Positions 1-10,236 of a DNA stretch of 41,372 nucleotides are shown in pieces. The DNA comes from Saccoglossus kowalevskii (Eukaryota > Hemichordata > Enteropneusta > Harrimaniidae), in the NCBI RefSeq assembly GCF_000003605.2, contig NW_003135350.1, forward strand, positions 41,368 through 82,739, written 5' to 3'. The notes under the pieces are model-generated. The model ran no database searches. It had not been told where the DNA came from and worked only from the letters and a program-made list of their open reading frames with translations. The position numbers and the translations under genes were made by a program. How positions within the stretch are numbered: position 1 is the stretch's first letter; each line of letters begins with the position of its first letter.

Positions 1-391
1 TCGTTTTGTAATGATATCTTTAATTCTCTAATTTTGGTGAATATTTTTGTCATTTTTGGTAAAAAGTGATATTTTCTACTTCTTGTTAAAACGACAAGTC
101 CAATTGCTTTGATATTACATATATAGGTACTACATGTGGACCACTCTCAATTTGTTCATTTCATGATGATATCTTCAATTTTCTAATTTTTGTCATTTTT
201 GGTAAAAAGTGATATTTTCTTCTTGTTAAAAACCACAATCATTTATGGTGAAAAATGATATTTTTGAACTCTTGTTGAAAACAGCAAGTCCCATTGCATT
301 GATACTATACATATTGTTCATTTTCTAATGATATCTTCTGTTCTTTAATTGAAATGTCTATTGCTAACAGCGGAGCTATCTCAGCCGAGAG
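1..391 (+). repeat. Family A repeat, 5'-truncated copy
   Basis: This is the same repeat as the complete copy at 31306-31712, in the same orientation. Shared blocks include the 'taatgatatctt' segments, 'ggtactacatgtggacc', 'cttgttgaaaac' and the closing 'cagcggagctatctcagccg'. The end forms a small hairpin CAGCC-GAGA-GGCTG, whose loop differs from the second copy (GACA) while the stem is unchanged. Internally it contains about three diverged copies of a roughly 157-bp unit, more than the other copy. The 5' end lies outside the window. Confidence 0.85.
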
Positions 392-1977
392 GCTGCTTGT
401 TTTATTACTTTTGGTAACACACTTCATATAGGACTAGCTAACAGAAACTTGTATTGATTTTGAAAGCTTGTCTCTTTAATGATCTGATGCTGACCCGGGC
501 TTGATTGTTTTTATTCAACTTTAGAAAGTACTTAAACAGTTCATGTGACAGTTGGTTAAACAAATATGAATTAAAACCATAAAATTTGAACAGGACGGTG
601 TATGCTTATCAGTAACAAATGAAAAAAATGAGTACCCAAATGGTCCTCAAAACCAATCTATGCTCTCAGTTTTCTCTCGGTGATTGTTGTAGCGATGTGA
701 TTAATTTACATGACAATATGCGTTTATCATTTATAGTGTGTGCATTTTTATGGTAATTTAATTCTGTTCTTCATCACTATCATGTTCTAGAGCCATATTA
801 ATACAAGAAAGGGAACATGTAACATACTAACATGACCTTTGAGTCATATATCCATCATCTAATCTGAAAATCCCAGAGTTAACAGACAGCTGTCTTATCG
901 TTCATGTAACAAGGAGTTTAGAATGACGTAAAAATGACAGATCATGCTGATCCAACCATGCTGATACCTTGCTGCTATTTATCAATATTATTAATAACTC
1001 TCAACCAGTATTGTCCAAGCCATGACAGATAGATGTAGGATTGCATACCATGTAAACTTGTTATGCTGTCACATTGTTTGCATGCTTTTCGGTATTAATA
1101 CCAAAGTCGCGCTAATACCGCAAAATCTGATTCTGCTCAGCTGGGACATGTATTGTTTCAACTTCAACCTACGTGCATATGCATTTGTTCGTCAGCTGGC
1201 GGGATTAAAAAAAAGTTCAACTTAAGGTGAGGTGTAATAGTCAATGATAACAATGGTAATAAACGCATATGGTTGCGTGGTGGAAGTTTCTTTCATTAGG
1301 TTGGTGCAGATTGAATTGGAAATCAAACGTGATATGCTTCATACTTTTACATTGCTATTTAGGATTCAGAACATGAGAAATGTGTGGTCATCCCACAGTT
1401 TACTTTTGAAAATGAAATATTTTTCATGTAGCACATTGATTACACACTGGCTTTCAATTTCACTGATATAGATATTCAAATCAACTAATCAACATGATGG
1501 AACATGTAAAAAAACAAGGAAAACATAGAGTCTATGATAAAACACATTGTTTTACTGGAAAATTCTTCAGTTTAAAACAAGAAGATTTTAAATTAAAAAC
1601 CAGTGAAAGTTACCTAACCTATTCACCAACAGTTCCCTCTTCTTATCACAAATTCACAAAATAGTCTGCACTTTCCTACAGAAGATTTGGACAAAAATAT
1701 AGTCAAATTTTTTGAGTGAAAACTGAAAACTAACACAAATTTTGTTTGTTGGCTCCAAAATTAGGGTTCATTTCCAGAAATATTGAAAAATATAAACAAA
1801 AAAGTACAGAATATTTTGGGTGAGGAAGTTTGGTGGTGAAAAAGTTAATGTTTTTACAGTAGGTCATAAGGTGAAAGAACATCTTCACGTATATAAAATT
1901 TGTTTGGTATCATAAACTGACTGATGTATTATTAAATCCTACTATTGTTAAAAAAATTATTTCAATTGTCATTTAAA
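392..1977. other. Non-coding AT-rich DNA, no gene recognised
   Basis: Open frames at 1022-1225 and 1244-1471 on the plus strand are 67 and 75 residues long, rich in residues encoded by AT-rich codons, and resemble no family I know. No clear repeat boundary, RNA gene or splice-bounded open segment was found here. Confidence 0.6.
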
Positions 1978-2009
1978 TTAGCTAATAGCTAATTAGCTAA
2001 GTGCTAATT
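1978..2009. promoter_or_regulatory. AGCTAAT-rich palindromic cluster (homeodomain-type)
   Basis: Four close AGCTAAT or GCTAATT motifs lie in about 32 bp. They include a perfect 14-bp palindrome TAGCTAATTAGCTA at 1986-1999 centred on TAATTA, the core bound by many homeodomain dimers. Binding is an inference from the motif only. Confidence 0.35.
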
Positions 2010-2037
2010 CTTTTCCATTTAGTTAATGAGAATTTCT

Positions 2038-2051
2038 CCCATGATGCATTG
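2038..2051 (+). promoter_or_regulatory. ZNF143/Staf-like motif
   Basis: CCCATGATGCATTG matches the core of the Staf/ZNF143 site (CCCANNATGCANTG type). It sits at the edge of a short GC-richer stretch (2035-2110) in AT-rich DNA. Related motifs are arrayed at 39984-40485. No adjacent transcript start can be seen. Confidence 0.35.
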
Positions 2052-2952
2052 TCACATCTCTTGGGGGCCCTGTGCGCAGTGAATGGAATCTGTTTAGGAG
2101 TAGTTGTGCTCAACAAGTTTCATTGTTTCATTTTTTTCACACATTAAGAAATTAATTTTGATATTAACATGTATTAAAAACTCGGAAAAAATTATATTCC
2201 TCATATCATTAAATTTTCAAACACAAATAGACGTTGCTTATTGATGGACTGTAAAGAGATGCAACTGAATGATTCAACGTGTCCATTCTGTACTAATTGA
2301 TAACAATTGACAACAAGTCAAAGGTCAGTGAGGACTGACATGCTTTAGTGACTCTGGCACGTGCATGAATTAATACATGAGTAAGTTGTCAATGTCTTTA
2401 CCTGAACTTGTCAGTAAATTGTCATAGTAATCATTCAGCAAGACAGCTTTAGGTATTAAGCCAAGCTACAAGCTGCTGGGATTATAGGCTTAGGATGTCA
2501 AGCCATGTATTTCCGTTTAGAGAGACAGAGAGAGAAAAAGAGAGAGTGAGAAGGGTTGTGAAATAAATCATGATTACAGAACTATTAAAAGCACATCTCC
2601 TTAAGAAGTGCATAAATCAAAAATAACATTTGCTCTACATTAAATCCTGGAGATACTACTTATTTTGACAATAAAACAACAGTTTTTGGCAAAAATAACA
2701 CAGCGCATATGCTATTACATGTAATAAAGCAAATATGGTATTCAAATATGACATTTTGACCACTGATATACCTCTGTCATTTAAAAATAATAATAAAAAT
2801 AATGCCTTTATTGAAATCATATCTTCTTCAGGATCTGGATTTTTAAAATTCAATACAATTTATGTATGTGTATGTGAAAATATGTTAGACGTACTTCCAT
2901 TTTCTAATGCTGATAACATGTTGATAATACTGTAAACGAGCACTTATAATTC
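2052..2952. other. Non-coding DNA, no gene recognised
   Basis: This stretch contains a nuclear-receptor DR1-like site (AAGTCA A AGGTCA, 2315-2327) and a GA-rich run near 2520-2550. The overlapping short frames on both strands near 2656-2935 look like chance openings in AT-rich DNA. Confidence 0.55.
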
Positions 2953-3593
2953 AGTCTTTGTGCGTCTGTGCGTGCGTGCGTCCTTCCGGAGTCATATCTC
3001 AGAATTCCTTCATTCTTTGCATGTGCCTAGTACTTTATGTGGGACATATGCACAATGCAGTGTTTAGCGATCCGATTCAAAATGGCCGACTGGCAGTCAT
3101 CTTGTTTTTTGAAAATGTTGTATTTTGGACATGCTTTGTCAGTTTTCATTCAAACTTGGTACATAGATTATACATGTTAGGATACATGTCCATGACGATT
3201 TATTTCACAATTGGATCAAAGATGGCCGACTGGCAGCCATCTTGTTTTTTGAAAATGTCGTATTTTGGACATGCTTTGTCAGTTTTCATTCAAATTTAGT
3301 ACATAGATCATACATGTTAGGATACATGTCCCCGACCGTTCCTGAGTCTGTCTGTTCGTCCGTGTGTCCGTCCGTGTGTCCGTCCGTGTGTCAGTCTGTG
3401 CAGAGTCATATTTCAGAATCCTGTGGACTGATTCCGTTCATTCTTTGCATGTGCCTAGTATCTTATGTGGGACATATGCACATGCAGTGGTTTAGCGATT
3501 CGATTCAAAATGGTCGACTGGCATTCATCTTGTTTCTTGAAAATGTTGTATTTTGGACATGCTTTGTAAGTTGTCATTCAAACTTGGTACATA
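2953..3593 (+). repeat. Family B tandem-unit repeat, left part
   Basis: This is an array of units of about 140 bp. Each unit carries the imperfect palindrome (A)AGATGGCCGACTGGC-AGCCATCTTG; the cores lie near 3081, 3221 and 3508. The array begins twice with a TCCG/TCTG-rich simple tract (2955-2990 and 3345-3400) followed by 'gtcatatytcagaa' and 'cattctttgcatgtgcc', so two head-to-tail copies of the whole element are present. Open frames across it (2958-3299, 3242-3682) simply translate the repeat and are not host genes. The array is interrupted at 3592 by a DNA transposon and resumes at 4817. A second locus lies at 20255-20935. Confidence 0.9.
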
Positions 3594-3736
3594 CCGTATT
3601 ATCCCGGGCACGCGCCCCTCCCTGGGCAACAAAAGTTACATGTTGGGGACATCCTCGGTTAAACGCCCAGGGTGATTTTTAGCCAAGAACGGGGTCAACA
3701 ATAAAGTTTTATTTGTCAAAAACGAACGCGTTCGAT

Positions 3737-4019
3737 TTATTTAAATAGTGTGTTTGTTACGGTAGTTCTTATTTTGGAGTGTGTGGTGGCCCTGAAAAGG
3801 ACCGCTTTGTTTGTGTTTTTATGTAAAAACTCATTGGAACGTAAGACGAACCATGCAGCACACACGTTCTGCTTTCTCTTCATTCACGATGAATCCAATA
3901 TTGCAGTATTGCAACGATCCATACCTTGGTGAGTGGTTTGAAGCACTTAGCTTTGGTTTCAAAACGTAGTATTTCGCTGACTGTGAATCCATAACGGGAG
4001 CTAGCACTTTTGAGACATC
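3737..4019 (-). pseudogene. Out-of-frame continuation of the HIRAN frame
   Basis: On the minus strand this stretch is open for about 94 codons in the frame one base away from the HIRAN fragment, ending in TAA at 3737-3739. I do not recognise a second domain. It begins exactly where the upstream frame shifts at a short A run, consistent with one ancestral protein of about 165 residues. The histone-like stem-loop at 3784-3803 lies inside this frame, which argues that either the frame or the hairpin is not what it seems. Confidence 0.4.
3784..3803 (-). other. Histone-type mRNA 3' stem-loop
   Basis: Read on the minus strand the sequence is GGTCCTTTTCAGGGCCACCA. It has a 6-bp stem (GGTCCT/AGGGCC with one G-U pair), the TTTC loop and the ACCA tail, preceded by ACAAAGC. 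This matches the replication-dependent histone stem-loop consensus GGYYYTTTTCARRRCCACCA at every position. A purine-rich patch (AAAATAAGAAC) follows about 10 nt downstream, where a histone downstream element would sit. No histone coding sequence is readable next to it. Confidence 0.65.
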
Positions 4020-4228
4020 TTGAGTAAACTTGCTACTTTCTTTCCATCCTTCATCACAGCTATGGCATTACGGTCATGTGGATTATTTTTCTGTCGTTGA
4101 AGAATAAACATTTTGCCGACCTCAAGTCCATTACGATAACCATAATGAGGCATGCCGACGATGGGAACTTGTTGCATCATCGTTATTTTTGTAATTTTGT
4201 CATGTGTGTGGGTGCGTGAATAAATCAT
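4001..4228 (-). pseudogene. HIRAN-domain protein fragment inside the transposon
   Basis: The frame starts at an ATG and gives 75 residues, ending at a TAG. Residues 21-70 carry the HIRAN signature: VPIVGMPHYGY (21-31), then LEVGKMFILQR (35-45), then NNPHDRNAIAV (48-58), then DGKKVASL (61-68). HIRAN domains in HLTF/Rad5 bind free 3'-OH single-stranded DNA ends at stalled forks, and stand-alone bacterial versions occur with DNA-processing enzymes. Here the frame breaks just after the domain, at about 4019-4021. Shifting by one base opens a further frame of about 94 codons to a stop at 3737-3739, which suggests a one-base deletion in an older, longer protein. A donor-like ATG|GTAAGT occurs upstream on the same strand at 4496-4504. 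The domain call is fairly firm from motif order; its function in the element is unknown. Confidence 0.7.
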
Positions 4229-4457
4229 GTTAATGAGGTCGACCAGAGTTTATTTTCAGTCTGTTTTTTTATGTATCGCCATTTGGATATGTTTATGTAT
4301 TCACAATAGTTTGTAAACATTTCACATCAGTAATAAAAGGTTTATTTGTTTCATAACCCTGTCTGCTATTCTTCAGTAATTACGATGCGATGTATCAATA
4401 CGTGCATAAACAAAATTATGCTAATGAGGTCATCACCATCGACTTGAATGCACTGAT

Positions 4458-4482
4458 CACGGTTACTAAAAAAGTAACCGTG
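4458..4482. repeat. Perfect 10-bp palindrome inside the transposon
   Basis: CACGGTTACT and AGTAACCGTG are separated by five A residues. The arms are perfect. It lies between two near-identical short direct repeats (ATGTTAATGAGGTC near 4227 and ATGCTAATGAGGTC near 4418) and the right end of the element, and may be a subterminal transposase-binding or promoter structure. Confidence 0.6.
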
Positions 4483-4816
4483 CATTAATTACAATACTTA
4501 CCATACTTTGTAGCCAATTTCAGTGAGTAATACAACTTCATTCACTGACATAAAACAAGTTTTATTCTTGAAAATCGACCCCGTGTCTTAGTGTTCCCAC
4601 AGTTCTTGACCGAGTGCTCACGTTTATTTAAACCTCGCATAAATCAAGAAATAAGTACGTGTACAAAGTGTACGAAAGCATTCGTTTATTTGACCTTATC
4701 ATACGATCACAAAAACAACTTTTTAAAATCTTTTTTGGGGTGGTCCTCGGGTAAGCGCCCACCCCCATTTTTTCATGATTTTTATGTTCTGGGCGCGTGC
4801 CCGTGGTAATACTGTA

Positions 4817-5175
4817 TATTATACATGTTAGGATACATGTCCATGACGATTTATTTCGCAATTGGATCAAAGATGGTCAACTGGCAGGCATCTTGTTTTG
4901 GTTTTTGTATATGGTATCTTGGACGTGCTCTGTCAGTTTTCATTCAAATTTGGCACATACATGTACTTTATACATGTTAGGATGCATGTCCATGACAATT
5001 TGTTTCAAAATCTGGTCAAGGATGGCCGATTGACAGCCATCTGACTTTTTGGCCTTACTACTATATTTCCACAATTTATGTACCATTTTCATTCGTATTT
5101 GGCACATACATCATACATATCAGTGTGTTTCATAATCAGATCAAAGATGGCCGAATAACGGCTGTTTTTATTTTT
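4817..5175 (+). repeat. Family B tandem-unit repeat, right part
   Basis: The B array continues directly after the transposon. Palindrome cores AGATGGTCAACTGGCAGGCA, GATGGCCGATTGACAGCCAT and AGATGGCCGAATAACGGC lie near 4871, 5020 and 5144, with decreasing similarity towards the right. The open frames at 4797-5044 are repeat translations. Confidence 0.85.
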
Positions 5176-5185
5176 GGCCATATTA

Positions 5186-5289
5186 CTACTACACAGAACA
5201 TGTGTTTTGATGTAAATAAACAATCTGTTGTATACGCCACTTGGAACTGTAGTTTCAAGGATACGCTCGCGACAACCCCTCCGCTTTAA
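5186..5289. mobile_element. Right part of a diverged TTAA MITE (family H)
   Basis: The end 'cgacaacccctccgcTTTAA' and the inner 'tgttgtatacgccacttggaact' align with the right half of the intact element at 14262-14418 ('gacgaccctcacgcTTTAA', 'tgttgttatcgtcgcttgggact'). The left end was not found, so this copy is probably truncated. Confidence 0.5.
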
Positions 5290-5649
5290 TATGATGAGCA
5301 CAAAGAGAACTTTCAAAAATTTAACAGGGACTGTGTCATTTTCAATGACTTGTTTTAACTGATATTTAAAATCAACTACCGGTAGGTTAAATCCACTTGA
5401 ACATGTGGAATAACAATCCTATGGAAGACATTGTTTGTGAACTTATGACCAAGAGAAATTGCTTAGAACATTATGAAATTGAATACCAGTTTTAAATGTG
5501 AAATTGTAATCCATCCAAGTTTACCGTGTTCTGAAAATCCTACATTCCAAAAACTATGTTTAACAGAAGGAATATTTTCAAAACTGTAAGCACACATAGC
5601 CAGAAATGGTTGATGTTTGACATAGGTCAATGGGGTTTACTCTGTCCAC
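5290..5649. other. Non-coding DNA, no gene recognised
   Basis: I see no repeat boundary, conserved motif or coding signal in this interval. Confidence 0.5.
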
Positions 5650-5745
5650 GCTGTCATAGCATGTCATTGTTTACAAATAAGTGTCTACACATGAGGATTT
5701 AAGCAAATGTTGATATCGTTGCTAAGGACACATGCATGCTCATGT
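5650..5745. mobile_element. Diverged internal piece of family H MITE
   Basis: 'catagcatgtcattgtttac', 'aagtgtctacacatgag' and 'gttgatatcgttgctaaggac' align in order with 'catagcttgttattatttac', 'aagcatctacccatgag' and 'gttgttatcgtcgcttgggac' of the copy at 14262-14418. The terminal repeats are eroded. Confidence 0.5.
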
Positions 5746-7335
5746 TTTCTTCCCTGAAATCACTGTTGCCATAGAAATATACTTGTACCGACCTAGTTAT
5801 CGTGTTAGAAATAGTGGATATTTCATTTCATTCAGCCTTCATTCCTGTGGGTGGGTTGGCTGTTTTAACTGCAAACATGATTAAAACAATCTGACATTTA
5901 CTCAAAAATTACTTCAGTACCATGTGCAAGTATCTGTAGCGTTACTTGATAGCTCTTGCTATTTTTACAGTGAAATTTTAAAAGCAATTTACTAATTAAA
6001 CTTTGTTGACAGGGAGGGATTTTTAGTTTGGGGTGGGATTGGTGGTTGTGGTTGTGTGTGCGTGAATTTAATGACTAACAAAATATCAAGACAGATATTT
6101 TTCTGCTTTCGTTACAATCCTGATTTTAGTGTTTTTATGAATCTACTTCAAGTGTACCAGTGAGTGATTCCTAAAAAATAATGCAGTTCTTGCTTTTATT
6201 TGTCGGAACATATCTTGACAGTCTTTCATTATTTCCTGTTACATGACTACTGTGGACTGTAAGTGGACATCGGACAATACACACAGTGAAGTAGCCTTTC
6301 CATACAGGGGTTTAAACAAATTTAGTAGTACTCAGACGACTGAATTTCAAGATCATTCTAATCTATTGGACCCATATATAAATTTAACAAAATACCTCCA
6401 AAAACATTTGTGCAGATTAACAAACTTTGTCTTACTCCTGCATTTGTGTTGCAGCAATCCATTTAACCAAAATACATGTGTCTAAAATATATGTGTCTGA
6501 TCTCCTTAATATTCTGGCTTTCAGAACATGTAGACATTGCCATTCATGGAATGAGTAGCAGAGGTTAAAGGTTAAAGATCATGACCCATGATCATTTTTC
6601 CTCCAGCTGGTAATGCACACAGCAAACGTTCACCAGTATCAATTGATATCCATTCTAATGTCAGATATAGTTGCAATTTTGTATCAAAATTTAGAGTCTA
6701 AAAATTCCAGCTTAGTCATGAGGCAGATTCTGTGATTGTTGTCAAAATGTTATCTAGAAAACAGAAAAATCAGAAATTTTTCAAATTTCAATAAAGGTTG
6801 GTCAAAATTAGAATTTCAATGCCAGTGATGTGAATTATTATCATTTTCATTTGACATTTTTTTCAATTCAAATAATAGTATGATAAGGCAGGGACAAGTG
6901 ATAACATATTTGTATGATTGCTTATACCATATAGCTGCAGGCATTGTGACTGGTTCATATCTCTATCACTGTATGCGGCAAATCAAATATCCTGACAGGT
7001 CACCGTTTGTACATGTATAGTTTCCTGTAATTTTAGTACTGAATAGTGAAATGATAATATTAATATAAAACTCAGATTTTACCATTCTTGCCATATTGCT
7101 GTCACCTGATTAATTGTTAAATTATTTTCACCCCACAAAAATGTTGGTGCAACTTTTTCTCCCTTTTTACATATTTTTCTATAATTTTTAAATTTTTAAC
7201 TAAATGGGCATTTGCATTGGCTTGTCTTAATATTTTTGATTAAAAAAAAATGTGTTAATTTTGTGAAAACTGTCATACCGGTAATTAACTTTGGCATTCA
7301 TTGCTACACGCTTGTTTGCTGCAAATGTTATTATT
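5746..7335. other. Non-coding DNA with one DR1-like site
   Basis: AGGTTA A AGGTTA at 6562-6574 is a relaxed nuclear-receptor DR1. The 80-codon frame at 6243-6485 has a real ATG, but no family resemblance and no splice support. The remainder is AT-rich sequence without recognisable repeats. Confidence 0.5.
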
Positions 7336-7715
7336 TTTATGCAAAGAAAACTGCAACTTTATAAACATTCTTTGAAAGACGTTGAATCAGCTGGCCATCA
7401 AGACAAACGTATTTGCTGTGAAAAATACTTTTCGCACAACAGAAACAGCAACTTTATATACATTATTTATGAAAGAAGTTGAAGCAGCTATCTAGCATAC
7501 AATACAAGCTCATTTCTTATGTAGCATCTTTTCTTGTGTAAAAAGAAACTTCAATTTTAGAACATTTTTTTGAAAGAGGTTGAAGCGGTAGACCTAATAA
7601 GCTCATCTATAAAAAAGACTTTCTTATGCAAAAAAAATGTAACTCTAAAAACATTTTTCCTGAAAGAGGTTGAAGCAGTAGACCTGACAATCTCATTTCC
7701 TACAAAAATATGCGA
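7336..7715 (+). repeat. Four-copy diverged tandem repeat, ~96 bp unit
   Basis: Units share 'tttcttatgcaaaa', 'aacattttttTGAAAGAGGTTGAAGCAGT' in parts, and 'gacaagctcatttc'. The GAAAGANGTTGAA core begins at 7374, 7471, 7572 and 7662, giving periods of 97, 101 and 90 bp. The last two copies are most similar. The open frames at 7291-7482 and 7570-7806 are repeat translations. Confidence 0.85.
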
Positions 7716-7760
7716 CTTGATTCATTCCACAAGCTTCATTATGGTCATGCAATTATTTTT

Positions 7761-7831
7761 CTGCTCAGTTTCGCAAGGTAATGTGGCTGCTCAGTTTCCG
7801 TGGTAATGTGGCTGCACAGTTTCCGTGGTAA
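7761..7831 (+). repeat. Three-copy 25-26 bp tandem repeat
   Basis: CTGCTCAGTTTC...GGTAATGTGG begins at 7761 and 7787, with a third copy (CTGCACAGTTTCCGTGGTAA) at 7812. Copies two and three are nearly identical, indicating recent duplication. Confidence 0.85.
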
Positions 7832-8098
7832 AGATTATTGTACAACAAAGCAAACACATGTCGTGATGAAAAAATGAAAAGAATCAATCAATATATACTG
7901 GTAGATTAAAAATGAAAAACGCAGAGGTGGTCTAAAAAATGAATTAGAATTACGGCGTAAGTGCGTCAGACTTTATCGAATTATTATTTTTCAGACTCTC
8001 AATTACCTAAAATTAACAGTTATTTTTAGCCATCTCAGTTTAGGTTTCACTTGGTCGTTACCTTGTTATTTGGTCATCTGTCAATTTTCAATATACTG
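7832..8098. other. Non-coding DNA
   Basis: No feature could be identified in this short interval, which precedes the CTCF-like site. Confidence 0.5.
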
Positions 8099-8112
8099 AC
8101 ACAAGAGGGCGC
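8099..8112 (+). promoter_or_regulatory. CTCF-like core motif, forward
   Basis: ACACAAGAGGGCGC matches the bilaterian CTCF core CCASNAGRKGGCRS at every position except the first. CTCF binds this core with its central zinc fingers and is present in most bilaterian lineages. A weaker match on the opposite strand lies at 37576-37589. Occupancy is not shown by sequence. Confidence 0.45.
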
Positions 8113-10069
8113 TCTTTAAGATTGAAATGTTAGTGTGAGTTTTTTTGTAATATTACACATTTCTGCATCTCTTTTGTTTTGTTTCAAATGACATTAATCC
8201 ACATTATGTAATGTAATTAATTATACATGAAAATGTTTTATTCAGAAAAAAAACACATCACGAAATGTATTAAATGTATAACTATTGTGGTATTTAGAAT
8301 AATTTCAATAAAACTTCCTTGCAATTCTCAATAAATCATCATGAAATCAACAAATGAAATAATGCATATAGTAGGTTTTTTTTTTTAAAACGAGGCGCAG
8401 CACCCTAATACTCTTTCAACTTTCAAGTCATAAACATAATTCTGGAGCAGCGCACTTCTGTGCTGCTGTACAACATGAAATCTTTCTCAAATATATTTTT
8501 CTCTGTGAAAACTTCCCAGCAACACCAACTGACAATGTGTCTGGACACCAAATACACTAAAATTACTCCAAAAATATTTCAATGGCGATAGATACACCGT
8601 TAAAATTGCTCAGAAACCTTCTGATACCTCCCTCCCCCCTGCTTAATTGCTCCGCACTGTGTGTGCTCCCTCTTGTTCATTTTTTCTTGAGAACCCCTGA
8701 TATAGGGTAGAAAATGTCGTTATCATTTGTGCATTTCCTCCACATTTGTTTCCTGCACTGTACCATGTTCTGAGATTACGGCAGTTTATTTATAGCAAAA
8801 TCCCGTAATCCTGACATAAACTATGCCAGAGATATTCTGTATATCTGTGTGGATGAATCATTTTCATTATTGCAGAATTTATATTTAGTTACAATAGATA
8901 CTAGTATACTGTTTGATTTTAAAAAGCTGAATTTATTTTTATCTGACCCCCACACTTGTTGGTTTTTATGCGTAAATCTTGTTTAATTACGACACAGTCA
9001 TTATACATACATATATATACACAAGAAACTTATTGATATAAAGGCAGGGTAAAGACAGCCATTAAAAACCTGTCTACCTTGCCATATCCAATTTACTTCA
9101 AAGTGTAAAATGTTTATTCACCACAGCAATGATTAAAATCATATTGGAAATGCTTGGATGCCAGTAAACACTGATAACGATATTGAAACCAATCACTTCT
9201 GTACTTCTGGTTAGTTACCCATGATGCCTCTCAATGTGGAACATTCCATTCTACCATAGGGATGCCACCATATTGTGCACTGATGATGGGCTATGATATT
9301 AGTGAACTACTATTGAATATCAGCTGCAGAATGTGTTATTAATTGTCTTCCAATAAAATAAAATGAAGTTAACAGTTGGCATTTTGATAAATTTTTACCT
9401 TGCCCTTATCATCAAAGATAGAAGGGAAAGGTATATTAAGAAAAAAAATGTCTGTCGTCGTTGTTGTTGCCGTCGTCGTCATTGTTAATAATTGTTATGT
9501 GTGCACAATAACTTTACTAATTCTATTCCAAACTTTATCAAACTTAGTCACCTAATTTATCACTATAAAACCTTCCCTTAGTTCGAATGTCCTGTGTAAA
9601 AATATCATGCAAAAAATTGAGATAATCCGATAAAATATTTTGACTGATCACTGGTGATACACATTCAAAGGTCACTGATCCCAGTGGGAATATGCATTGT
9701 TGTATGTGTTCAATGAAGCAAATCATTTATCTTGTAATAATATCATTGATAATGTATTTCCCAAATTCCATGGAAATACTAGACTGGGTTTCAATACCAA
9801 CTCATGGTACACATTTGCAAACCTACCAATAAAACAGCAAACAAGATGTCTGATAATGGATATAAGCACTCCTATGAATTGGGTGCCAAACTTTTGATCA
9901 GGATCTGAATCCAATAGAAAATCTGTTTAGTCCAAAGTTATCAAAACAAAAACAATGTTTTTTTTTTACTTTTCAAATAATACGGTAGTCACATAATGAA
10001 TATAATAAGGCAGTTCATATTTGTCTCAGTAAATCATTAATTTTGGTTGGTTGGGAGACAAAATGTTAC
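8113..10069. other. Non-coding DNA with a hairpin and short simple tracts
   Basis: Contents include a near-perfect hairpin GCAGCGCA-CTTC-TGTGCTGC at 8447-8466 and a GTC/GTT-rich tract at 9452-9482. A ZNF143-like CCCATGATGCC lies near 9218. Segment 8395-8720 is GC-richer and may be an old repeat, but no second copy was found here. Facing short frames at 9544-9914 have no recognisable product. Confidence 0.5.
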
Positions 10070-10236
10070 CCCCCCCAAAAAAAAATGTTATCACCCCTCC
10101 CCCCAATCAAGCTGAAACACTTTGTGTTAGCAAAATTTGTCTCTCAAACATCAGGAAATAGCATTTCAGAGGGTCAAGATTGCAAACATTTTTAAGGGCA
10201 AGTATGCCCAGGACCCCCTCTAGTAAGGGCGCGCAT
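10070..10236 (+). repeat. Repeat E, forward copy
   Basis: This copy shares with the inverted copy at 11590-11764 the blocks 'caatcaagctgaaac', 'ctttgtgt', 'aaatttg', 'gaaatagc-tttcagagggtc' and 'accccctct'. It contains C-rich and A-rich runs (near 10070-10084). The 61-codon frame at 10180-10365 begins in it and is not a gene. Confidence 0.8.

Larger units (their letters stand above)
3594..4814. mobile_element. TA-flanked DNA transposon carrying a HIRAN-domain frame
   Basis: The ends form 24-nt terminal inverted repeats: left 3594-3617 starting CCGTATTATCCCGGGCACGC, right 4791-4814 whose complement starts CAGTATTACCACGGGCACGC, with three mismatches. A TA dinucleotide lies directly outside each end (3592-3593 and 4815-4816). 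Removing the element and one TA leaves ...ggtacaTAtattatacatg..., which matches the sister family B unit at 3157-3175 (ggtacatagattatacatg) with one mismatch and no gap. Direct repeats CCTCGG(T/G)TAA(A/G)CGCCCA lie just inside both ends (about 3653 and 4745). No transposase is recognisable, so it is probably non-autonomous. A TA duplication fits Tc1/mariner-pogo or ISL2EU-like groups, and which one is undecided. Confidence 0.88.

Noticed and set aside
2958-3682. Two long overlapping plus-strand open frames (113 and 146 codons)
   Set aside because: They are translations of the family B repeat: the same peptide pattern recurs with each unit and again at 20421-20932.
3805-3935. Histone coding sequence beside the histone-type stem-loop
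   Set aside because: I compared the minus-strand sequence with the C-terminal parts of core histones and found only scattered short matches needing gaps.
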